From Candidatus Thorarchaeota archaeon (GTDB lineage: Archaea > Asgardarchaeota > Thorarchaeia > Thorarchaeales > Thorarchaeaceae): a stretch of DNA of 13,671 nt. This document shows, one piece after another, positions 7,194 to 13,671 of the stretch. The stretch lies in NCBI GenBank assembly GCA_013138615.1, contig WTCK01000133.1:1-13671 (forward strand), read 5' to 3'. Made by a program: the position numbers and the translations under genes. Positions within the stretch are counted from its first letter, which is position 1. Every line of letters starts with the position of its first letter. The notes beneath the pieces were generated by a model. That model did no database searches. It worked only from the letters and a program-made list of their open reading frames with translations, and was not told where the DNA came from.

Positions 7194-7296
7194 GCGGCAA
7201 ATACGCCTGGGTCATCCTCAAACCCATGGTGAGAAGCTTCAATAGGGCAAGTTTTTTCATACTGGCAGGAAAGTCTGCGCTGAATAATAGTCTGAG

Positions 7297-7303
7297 AAAG
7301 GTG
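7297..7303 (+). promoter_or_regulatory. Ribosome site supporting the TTG start of the sensor gene
   Basis: AAAGGTG lies seven bases before the TTG at 7311 and supports a TTG start for the sensor-kinase-like gene. Confidence 0.6.
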
Positions 7304-7310
7304 CCTGTAG

Positions 7311-9119
7311 TTGGCAAAGAAACGCCCGCCCGACAGTTCCCCATTGTCTGATAGTCAGGAAGTAATCTCGCGTAGCGAAGATCTTCTTCGCGGTATCTTG
7401 GAGATGGCTGACGATGGAATAGCAGTAATCCAAGACGAGGAGGTGGTATTCGCGAATGAAGCATTCGCAAGAATGCTGAAGCATGAACTTGGAGGCGTAG
7501 AAGGGCTATTCATTGACGAGATTATCGACCCTCTGGAACGCCGCTATCACCCGGAAAAACTGCAAGCATTCATTGGCGAGAAAAAGGGGCGAAGTAGTTT
7601 CCATACACGGCTGCTACGAAAAGATGGAGAACTAATCAGCGTGGATGTAAGCACCAACGACTTCGTACTCCACGATTTGCCTGCAGTTGTGGTGATTATT
7701 AGAGATGTTACGAAGAGCTTGTCTCTCAAGGAAGCGGCTGAAGAATCAGAAACTCGGTTCAGGGGGCTTTACGACTCCTCACCATTAGCTATCTTCACAC
7801 TAAGTCCAAAGGGAGTTATTCAGGATGTTAATGAGGCAGCTGAAAATCTGCTTGGATACGAAGCTAAAAGCATGGTCGGGCTGAACATCAAGGCTTTCAT
7901 CACAGAGGACGAAAAAAGCCCCGGTCAGCAGGCAATGCGAGAGATACTCCGTGGGAGAACGCTGAGAGATGTGGAAATTCAAATGCAGCATATTGATGGC
8001 CACTTTGTGTGGGTGAACATCGCTGCCAACCCGCTCTCAGATGATACAGCAAAACGCTCTGAAATTGGTTTTATGGCATTGAACATCGATAGAAGGAAGG
8101 CGGCGGAATTGCGTGAGAGCAGCGCAATAGGTCAAGCTGATTTGTATCTCGACGTGATGACACAAGACTTGAACAGCGTCAATCAAAACACAACCTATAC
8201 TCTGGATCTTGTTGATTCCCTTGTGCAGCTTCCTCCAAACGTTCAGTCATCCGTTGATGAAACAGCTGTGAATGTCAGGCGAGCTGCAAGGATGATAGCG
8301 AACATGCGTGCATTAATCGCAATCAAAAACGCGCCTCCTAAGCCGGAAAGAACCGACCTCTATCCTCATTTCAGGAGAGCTGTAACAAAAGCTAGTAGGG
8401 ATATTCCGTCGAAGACGTTGAAGGTTATTTCCAACATCGAGGATGATGCTTTCGAAGCAGTGGGCCACATGTATTTGTGGAGCGCCTTCTTTAACATCAT
8501 CCATAACGCACTTCTATACGACCCTCATGACGAGGTCGAGCTCGAGGTCAATGCTAGATTTGATGACTTCGGAAGGGCAATCAGAATTGAATTCATTGAC
8601 AACGGTCCTGGAATACCGGACGACATGAAAGAAGTTGTTTTCAAACGGACTGGCGCTTTAAGCAATCGGGCGGTTGGGCGAGGCCTTGGGCTAACCCTCG
8701 TGGATCAAACAATACGCAGCCTTGAAGGACGAGTATGGGTTGAAGACAGAGTGATTGGAGATCAGTCAAAGGGATGCAGGTTTGTCATCTCTCTTCCTGC
8801 GTGGAGCGAAACAATGCTGACTCCGTGCGGAAAATCCGCATGCATCACTTTCTACAAGTCCGACCACTGTATCTTCTGCGGCCCAGTCCATAACTTGCTC
8901 CTTGGAATTCTGGACGAGATGGGTTTGAACCATTTCATAATGGAAGTAATCAATGTTGACGACCCCGATTCTGGTGTGTCCGCAGAAGACCTTCCTGCAC
9001 TCCCGACAATACGCATCTGCAAGAAGGAGTTGACTGGCTCCGTGACGGAGGATGAGCTCAGGTCAAACGTGATGAACATGCTAATGATGTCCTGCGAAGA
9101 GAAACCGTCAGGCAGTTAA
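7311..9119 (+). CDS. PAS-PAS-histidine-kinase-like protein with thioredoxin-like tail
   Basis: 602 residues, TTG start with AAAGGTG seven bases upstream. There are no membrane segments, so it is cytosolic. Two PAS domains lie at about 22-135 and 148-265. A dimerisation segment at 275-345 follows; its core, LYLDVMTQDLNSVNQ, aligns with the archaeal kinase box LYLDIMSHDINNMNQ, but the phospho-acceptor histidine is glutamine (Q285). The ATP-binding domain keeps its motifs: N box (FFNIIHNA, 393-400), G1 (DNGPGIPDD, 430-438), F-like segment (VFKR) and G2 (GRGLGLTLV, 456-464). Residues 505-595 look like a thioredoxin/glutaredoxin fold: CIFC at 520-523, then a long helix and a strand with LPTIRI, where P565 would be the cis-proline. 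C506, C511 and C570 are extra cysteines. No receiver-domain protein is nearby. A redox- or ligand-sensing ATP-binding switch without histidine phosphotransfer is inferred. Confidence 0.88.
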   Translation: MAKKRPPDSSPLSDSQEVISRSEDLLRGILEMADDGIAVIQDEEVVFANEAFARMLKHELGGVEGLFIDEIIDPLERRYHPEKLQAFIGEKKGRSSFHTRLLRKDGELISVDVSTNDFVLHDLPAVVVIIRDVTKSLSLKEAAEESETRFRGLYDSSPLAIFTLSPKGVIQDVNEAAENLLGYEAKSMVGLNIKAFITEDEKSPGQQAMREILRGRTLRDVEIQMQHIDGHFVWVNIAANPLSDDTAKRSEIGFMALNIDRRKAAELRESSAIGQADLYLDVMTQDLNSVNQNTTYTLDLVDSLVQLPPNVQSSVDETAVNVRRAARMIANMRALIAIKNAPPKPERTDLYPHFRRAVTKASRDIPSKTLKVISNIEDDAFEAVGHMYLWSAFFNIIHNALLYDPHDEVELEVNARFDDFGRAIRIEFIDNGPGIPDDMKEVVFKRTGALSNRAVGRGLGLTLVDQTIRSLEGRVWVEDRVIGDQSKGCRFVISLPAWSETMLTPCGKSACITFYKSDHCIFCGPVHNLLLGILDEMGLNHFIMEVINVDDPDSGVSAEDLPALPTIRICKKELTGSVTEDELRSNVMNMLMMSCEEKPSGS

Positions 9120-9121
9120 TT

Positions 9122-10327
9122 TCAGAAGAACGCAACTCCGATATAGGGTCTCCAAGTTTCGCGACAATGCTTTCTCACCGAGAGTAGCATCGATTCAGCG
9201 TTGCTCTGTCCGGTCACGTTGCCAAGCTCTTTTTCGAGCTCTTCTGTTAGAATCTCTATGGCAGCAGATAGGGCTTCTAGATCCGCAGGGGTCATGCTTG
9301 CATCGATTGCACTATGTCCTATGCTGCCCTCTACGAGTCTGATTCTACTGGTCCATGGGTTTGTTTTAACCTTAGCCTCAATCGCAGCATAAAGGCTCTT
9401 GGTTGCCTTTCCAGCCCCCATTGCCTGAGCACAAACTTGAAAGAACTGAGAGAGTATGCACTCATTGACAAGGACTAATCTTCGTTCAAGTGAGATATTC
9501 TGAAGATACCCTCTATTCGCTAGGCTGCCAAGTTCTAGAAGGACTCTTTCCACCTTTTTTCCTCCAAGCATTTTCAGAAGCAAGGACAGCGGTCTACGAC
9601 CATCCAAGGAGCCCAATATCCTGACGGTTCTTGGCGATAGTTCAAGGGAATTCTCTTTCCTGAACAAAATTGTTGATGAGCCTTCCGAGAGAGCAAGTAT
9701 ATCGTTGTCTGAAGGCACGTAGTTCAGATAGAGAGCGTTCTTCCAAAATGCGATGGAAGCGAGGTTAATAGCTTCGTCAACGCTCAATCCCTGTAACTCA
9801 GCTACTTCCTTTATTGATTGCTTATCCTCAGCTTGATTTAGGAATTTGTTCACTCCGATACTCTCACTGGGAATGTCAAATGAACGAAAGAATTCGGGCC
9901 AGTCCCAGCCTTTGAGAATCAGAGTGCGTTCGGATATTCTATCAGATAGGAAGAGATTCATTACGAATCTGTCGAAGTCCTTGAAAATACTGCCCTCGAA
10001 GCTATCTGCATTCTTGAGCACGGAGAACTGTTCCTCAAATTCCCTGACAACCCGTCGAAGCTTGCTGCGGGCCTCGTTTGTTTCCCTTGAAACTGACAAG
10101 ACCCCGATTATCCAATCTCCTCCTTCCAACAGAAATGATGTATCCGAGCTGTCGACTGTTTGAAGATGTGTTGTTTCCGGTCCTGATGCTTCGTCCATGA
10201 AACTAGTTATGGCCGAAATGAATCCGGAAAGGATTTGGGGATCTATTTCCTCCGGCATGAACTGATGGGAATAGGGCGACATTCCTGTGCCTCTATTGAG
10301 GAGAAAAAGCACCTTCTCATTGGACAT
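9122..10327 (-). CDS. Longin-like/winged-helix protein with extra C-terminal domain (paralog 3)
   Basis: 401 residues from ATG at 10327. The frame can extend to a TTG at 10372, adding 15 residues; neither start has a good ribosome site, and I prefer ATG because the domain begins at once. Residues 4-125 are the same longin-like unit as in the two plus-strand paralogs: VLFLLNRGTG, then a helix (LSGFISAITSFMDEASG), a strand pair, and the hydrophobic strand GDWIIGVLSV. Residues 160-203 and 231-280 look like winged helices (IKEVAELQGLSVDEAI; TVRILGSLDGRRPLS). Residues 290-401 are an extra alpha/beta domain I do not recognise, absent from the other two. The stop is two bases from the end of the convergent sensor gene. 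It follows the oxidoreductase gene on the same strand after 177 bases, with candidate TATA sequences around 10465-10480. Probably a regulatory protein in the same module. Confidence 0.8.
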   Translation of the reverse strand: MSNEKVLFLLNRGTGMSPYSHQFMPEEIDPQILSGFISAITSFMDEASGPETTHLQTVDSSDTSFLLEGGDWIIGVLSVSRETNEARSKLRRVVREFEEQFSVLKNADSFEGSIFKDFDRFVMNLFLSDRISERTLILKGWDWPEFFRSFDIPSESIGVNKFLNQAEDKQSIKEVAELQGLSVDEAINLASIAFWKNALYLNYVPSDNDILALSEGSSTILFRKENSLELSPRTVRILGSLDGRRPLSLLLKMLGGKKVERVLLELGSLANRGYLQNISLERRLVLVNECILSQFFQVCAQAMGAGKATKSLYAAIEAKVKTNPWTSRIRLVEGSIGHSAIDASMTPADLEALSAAIEILTEELEKELGNVTGQSNAESMLLSVRKHCRETWRPYIGVAFF

Positions 10328-10504
10328 TTTGGAATAGTCGGAGGTGCGGGGAGTGATGTCAGCGTCAATCAACGGTATGTGTGGCCGTCTGGATGGCCTC
10401 GGGTTATCGGTTATCGTAAGTCCTCCTCAGTAACTCGTTCAACGGTTCCAGCTATCTTAGTATTAAGAGTAAGTTGTATACATTCACCAACTCTGTGGAA
10501 GTTG

Positions 10505-12328
10505 TTAGAAGATACTCTCAAGGCCTAGTGCATTGATTGTATCGTTAGTGGGGCGTCCGGTCCTGCTATCCCAACCACGGATGGCATAGAACTTGTCAAG
10601 AGATGCTTCAAAGTCAGCCTTGTCCACGAACGCCATCATTCCTTTTCTTGGACCATCCTTCTGCTGTTCCCAAAACCTCTCTGGCAAAATATCATCCTTG
10701 CGGGATATGCCCTCCCGGACATTGAACATTCGAGTTAGAGTGGCAATCCTGTGAGCGAATGTGCTTATGCTCGACTCATTGTAATCGAAGCCCGTCGCAG
10801 CGTTCAGTAGTGCTATCTTTTGCTCATGGGGCAACGGAAGATGATAAGTGAAATGGCAGACAATGAGAGAATCTGTGAGAACCTTGCCATCTCGTGCCGC
10901 AACCATTGAGGCTACGACATCAACGGCGGATTCGGAAGGAGGGTCAAGGGTAGCAGGCCAACCTCTCAAATGGCTCGCCCCGACTTCAGCTGTTGCATAG
11001 GACAACCCTAGGCCTTTCTTTCCGCGGGGATCCCAAGCCGGCACCTCGAGACCCTTTACATGAACTGCAAAACTCTCGCTTCCGTTCCCTATCTCCACTG
11101 AAGCCGCACGAACACCGTAAGATAGAGTCTTGCCAATTCCTTCACGGGACGCAATCATCTTAATGAGCTGAATTGCAGCATCAACGTCACCAAATCTGAG
11201 TGAAAAACCAATATCCGCGTCAGAGAGCACCCCGCTTTCGTAAGCTTCCATCGCGAAGCCTATGCACCCACCAGTGCTAATAGTGTCGAGACCCAAGTCG
11301 TCGCAGAGGTAATTCATCTTGAGGATCGCTTGGGGGTCGCTCACTCCAATGTTACCCCCGAGAAGACCCAATGTTTCATACTCTACTGTTGACTCAACCT
11401 CAGCGCCGCTTCCATCTGGAGCTTCAATCTTGTAGGCTCGCGTGCATTTCATTACGCAGTGCGGACACGATTGGTGTGTTCCAAGCCCCCATTTCTTCTC
11501 CATTATTGCTGGATCAATCCGTCTATACTCATCGAAATAGCCGTTCTGTGAGTTACGTGTAGGATAATGTCCCATGCTGCTAGCGAATTCCACCAGAAAG
11601 GCAGTGCCATAATTCTTGAAGCCGTAGTCTACCTTCTTGTTCCAGCTCTTGATTACAGCTCTGTTAATCTCGCGGATCGTGTCAACATCTGCGCCTGAAA
11701 ATTTCTTGGTTCCACGAGCAACCACTGCTTTCAGATTTTTCGAACCCATCACAGCCCCAGCGCCGCCACGACCAGTTTGATGTGCAAGTTCTGTGCAGCC
11801 AACTGCGAACCGTACCTGGTTTTCCCCTGCAGAGCCAATCACGTACACTGAAGAGCCCTTTGCATTCTTCTCTTGTAAGGTCCTAGTTGCGGCATGGACT
11901 CCCATTCCCCAAAGGTCGTCAGCCCTCTCGAATGTTATCGAGCCGTCATCAATGGTCAAGTACGTTGGGCGTTTCGATCTTCCTTTGATACCAACCGCAT
12001 CATAGCCTGCTTTCTTAAGCTCTCGTCCAAAAGCACCACCACTGTGTGAATCCAGAAAGAGCCCAGTCAGAGGTGATTTGGTGACCAATGTCCATCGTCC
12101 AACATTGGGAGCAGGAAGCCCCTGTAGGGGCCCTGTAAGGAATAGGAGCACATTATCTGGACCTAACGGGTCTATGCCTGCTTCAAGTTCTCTGTATAGC
12201 AGATAGGCGCCCAACCCCTTTCCGCCGATGAAGCTCTCGTAGATGGATGAATCCAAGTTCTCTTCTCTCGCGCTTTCAGATGTTAGGTCAATCCAAAGCA
12301 CTCGACTGCTGTAACAATCTGGAGGCAT
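10505..12328 (-). CDS. aor: Tungsten aldehyde:ferredoxin oxidoreductase
   Basis: 607 residues, almost the length of Pyrococcus AOR. AOR-family enzymes oxidise aldehydes to carboxylic acids and pass electrons to ferredoxin, using a tungsten-bis-pyranopterin cofactor and one [4Fe-4S] cluster; they are cytosolic and oxygen-sensitive. Cluster cysteines are visible as C288, C291 and C295 (CPHCVMKC) with the distant C491 (IVCHF). Cofactor-binding segments include GGKGLGAYLLY (35-45), the GRGGAGAVMGSKNLKAV region (187-202) and DDLGLDTISTGG (343-354). The GASHLRG segment places H453 where the family has an active-site histidine, and EYETLG carries the conserved glutamates. The specific aldehyde cannot be told from sequence: AOR, FOR, GAPOR and other WOR types share this fold. 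The ATG at 12328 has only a weak GTGA nine bases upstream. A small gene lies 40 bases upstream and is probably co-transcribed. Confidence 0.95.
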   Translation of the reverse strand: MPPDCYSSRVLWIDLTSESAREENLDSSIYESFIGGKGLGAYLLYRELEAGIDPLGPDNVLLFLTGPLQGLPAPNVGRWTLVTKSPLTGLFLDSHSGGAFGRELKKAGYDAVGIKGRSKRPTYLTIDDGSITFERADDLWGMGVHAATRTLQEKNAKGSSVYVIGSAGENQVRFAVGCTELAHQTGRGGAGAVMGSKNLKAVVARGTKKFSGADVDTIREINRAVIKSWNKKVDYGFKNYGTAFLVEFASSMGHYPTRNSQNGYFDEYRRIDPAIMEKKWGLGTHQSCPHCVMKCTRAYKIEAPDGSGAEVESTVEYETLGLLGGNIGVSDPQAILKMNYLCDDLGLDTISTGGCIGFAMEAYESGVLSDADIGFSLRFGDVDAAIQLIKMIASREGIGKTLSYGVRAASVEIGNGSESFAVHVKGLEVPAWDPRGKKGLGLSYATAEVGASHLRGWPATLDPPSESAVDVVASMVAARDGKVLTDSLIVCHFTYHLPLPHEQKIALLNAATGFDYNESSISTFAHRIATLTRMFNVREGISRKDDILPERFWEQQKDGPRKGMMAFVDKADFEASLDKFYAIRGWDSRTGRPTNDTINALGLESIF

Positions 12329-12368
12329 TCTGTTAGTTCACGTCCTACTTGCAACCGACCCCAATCAT

Positions 12369-12518
12369 CTAGGATATCTCAATCTTCTCTATGGTTTCGA
12401 GATCAACGTCATGAAGATGCGATACGATTGCGACAATCACGTCATGAATAACATTCCCAACAAACTCGTTCATCATTACTTTCTTTCCCTTAACATAAAA
12501 TTCGAAATCGGAGGTCAA
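12369..12518 (-). CDS. Small conserved-looking protein upstream of aor
   Basis: 49 residues, found by hand translation. TTG at 12518 is chosen because GGTGAT lies seven bases upstream; a GTG four codons earlier (12530) would overlap that site. The protein reads as a compact beta-alpha fold: a strand (FEFYVKGKKVMMNEFV), a helix (NVIHDVIVAIVSHLHDV), then ETIEKIEIS. The K-G-K-x-V-x-x-N-x-F-V opening and I-E-K-I-E-I ending give it the look of a small archaeal protein I have seen as hypothetical, but I cannot name a family. Position, spacing (40 bases) and strand suggest an operon with the oxidoreductase, perhaps in its assembly or regulation. It is not a MoaD/ThiS protein, since it lacks the C-terminal GG. 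Confidence 0.7.
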   Translation of the reverse strand: MTSDFEFYVKGKKVMMNEFVGNVIHDVIVAIVSHLHDVDLETIEKIEIS

Positions 12519-12525
12519 TTCGGGT

Positions 12526-12531
12526 ATCACC
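12526..12531 (-). promoter_or_regulatory. Ribosome site GGTGAT deciding the small gene start
   Basis: A strong archaeal Shine-Dalgarno match seven bases before TTG at 12518. The GTG inside it is the rejected alternative start. Confidence 0.65.
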
Positions 12532-12552
12532 GAGTTTGGTTGTGCTAGGCGC

Positions 12553-12562
12553 CTTTTTTACG
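12553..12562 (-). promoter_or_regulatory. Probable TATA box of the small gene-aor operon
   Basis: CGTAAAAAAG on the minus strand predicts a start near 12530, giving a leader just long enough to hold the ribosome site before 12518. No clear BRE is seen. Confidence 0.4.
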
Positions 12563-12638
12563 TACCGGTAAGAAACTTGCCAAATGGATGTTACTTCGGC
12601 CGTATTCCTGAGAGGCAGGTTCGGGCGCACTCCGCAAT

Positions 12639-12648
12639 CCTTTTATCC
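12639..12648 (+). promoter_or_regulatory. TATA box of the multi-pass membrane protein gene
   Basis: CCTTTTATCC predicts transcription from about 12670 and a leader of about 37 bases. GAGGT at 12694-12698 would then serve as ribosome site, eight bases before the ATG. Confidence 0.5.
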
Positions 12649-12706
12649 CCCGCAGAATGGTACACCGACCAACACGGATGACCATCACCAAATGAGGTTC
12701 TAAGCG

Positions 12707-13671
12707 ATGGCACAGACAGAATCAACAGAAAGTTTTGTATCTAGAACTCCGCCGCCAGCACAGTCACCAGGTAAAATTAGCAGGTTTGCAGGCATTGGAG
12801 GGTTTCTTGGCATAGCTGCAGCTGGACTCGGATTAGTAACCGGTGCACCACTGCTTCCAATCCCTTCAATCGGAGCACTCACTCTGAAGGATCCGATTTT
12901 CTATTGGACTTCAACAGCCTTTGTTGCACTCCTAGTTATTTCACTATTATTGCAGCTCATAGGCTCCGGATCTCTAAGAAGGCGTCTCGAGTCAGGATAC
13001 CCGGCAGTGCTCCTGTTGACGTTCCTGGTCGGCATACCTCTGGTGATTCTCATTCCCTTTGGGGGCATGTACTGGAACCTACCAGGGCAAGTTGCATCCT
13101 ATGTTACTAACCTCGCTATACTTGGTTCAATTTTCGCTATCCTGTGGCAGCTGTGGTCCATTGTCTATGTAGACTCATCGAAGACGTATACTGGACTCCT
13201 TGCAGGAATCTTGAACGCATTCTGGATTCCAGTACTGGCCATAGGAATGGGACTTAGCAATTACTCAATTGCCAACCCCGGTCTTGCGCCTATCGCAGCG
13301 GTTGTGACTGCAGCTGCTTATGCGATGCTACTCGTTGGGCAGTTGATGGTAGTGAAATTTTGGTGGTCCCCGATAACATCCGTGAGAGAGTTTGGGCGCA
13401 GTTCTGATACTGCGAAATTCGCGTTTGGAATTACCGGTCTGCTTACATTCATCATTGGCGCCGCTGCAATCGTCTTCGGACCCTTTGCTCTTATTGGAAC
13501 GAATCTCACTGAGGTCTGGCGTCCATGGAGCACCATGGCTGATGCTACCACGTATGTAACAGATCCGGCGTTTATCTATGCACTCTGTCTTTCTTTGCTA
13601 TTCTGGGTCATGCTCGCACCTCGACTAGGAGCCAGGGAACTTAGAGCTACACACATTGGCGCTGATGTCAT
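12707..13671 (+). CDS. Multi-pass membrane protein of unknown function, N-terminal part
   Basis: Hand-translated from ATG at 12707; open to the window edge with 321 residues visible. A hydrophilic, Pro/Ser-rich start (MAQTESTESFVSRTPPPAQS) is followed by eight predicted membrane helices at about 28-48, 65-87, 98-118, 128-150, 160-182, 190-215, 238-265 and 290-308. Loops are short, with two longer polar stretches (RRRLESGYP and SVREFGRSSDTAK). There is no signal peptide, no transporter signature and no catalytic motif I recognise. The spacing of helices would suit a channel, carrier or polytopic scaffold. It is divergent from the aor operon, with about 190 bases between the start codons, and so is probably transcribed independently. 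Confidence 0.75.
   Translation, partial: MAQTESTESFVSRTPPPAQSPGKISRFAGIGGFLGIAAAGLGLVTGAPLLPIPSIGALTLKDPIFYWTSTAFVALLVISLLLQLIGSGSLRRRLESGYPAVLLLTFLVGIPLVILIPFGGMYWNLPGQVASYVTNLAILGSIFAILWQLWSIVYVDSSKTYTGLLAGILNAFWIPVLAIGMGLSNYSIANPGLAPIAAVVTAAAYAMLLVGQLMVVKFWWSPITSVREFGRSSDTAKFAFGITGLLTFIIGAAAIVFGPFALIGTNLTEVWRPWSTMADATTYVTDPAFIYALCLSLLFWVMLAPRLGARELRATHIGADV

Overview
The window looks like archaeal chromosome, most likely from an Asgard archaeon (Thorarchaeota-like would fit). Promoters are archaeal, with BRE/TATA-like boxes 25-30 bases before inferred transcription starts. Ribosome sites are AGGTGA/AAGGAG, TTG and GTG starts are common, and GC content is moderate. The gene content fits too: a tungsten aldehyde:ferredoxin oxidoreductase, a secreted protein with an Ig-like repeat, an archaeal-style PAS sensor kinase and several longin-like proteins. 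The lineage is an inference, because there is no rRNA or other marker gene here.

Layout. Positions 1-331 (minus) hold the start of a secreted Ig-like surface protein. After about 470 bases without a gene comes 806-1729 (plus), a longin-like + winged-helix + triple zinc-ribbon protein. Convergent to it is 1765-3378 (minus), a 12-helix MFS carrier with a helix-hairpin-helix tail. Divergent from that, on the plus strand, runs a cluster: two paralogous proteins with a Mon1/HPS/Fuzzy-like longin domain and tandem winged helices (3539-4450 and 4540-5850), a MinD/ParA-type ATPase translationally coupled to the second (5857-6612), a GNAT-like protein (6747-7193), and a PAS-PAS-histidine-kinase-like protein with a thioredoxin-like tail (7311-9119). 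A third longin/winged-helix paralog (9122-10327, minus) faces it with only two bases between the stops. Next on the minus strand is the aldehyde:ferredoxin oxidoreductase (10505-12328), preceded by a 49-codon gene (12369-12518). A divergent multi-pass membrane protein (12707 to the window end, plus) is cut by the edge.

Possible system. The block 3539-10327 is the part most worth attention. Three longin proteins carrying DNA-binding-like winged helices surround a MinD-like ATPase whose signature lysine is arginine. Beside them is a sensor protein with an intact ATP-binding domain, glutamine in place of the phospho-acceptor histidine, and a CxxC redox domain. No response regulator is present. 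A reasonable inference is a redox- or energy-responsive regulatory module acting through protein interaction and ATPase switching rather than classical phosphorelay. The longin architecture may be relevant to the origin of the eukaryotic Mon1-Ccz1 family.

No tRNA, rRNA, CRISPR array, insertion sequence or integrase was seen.
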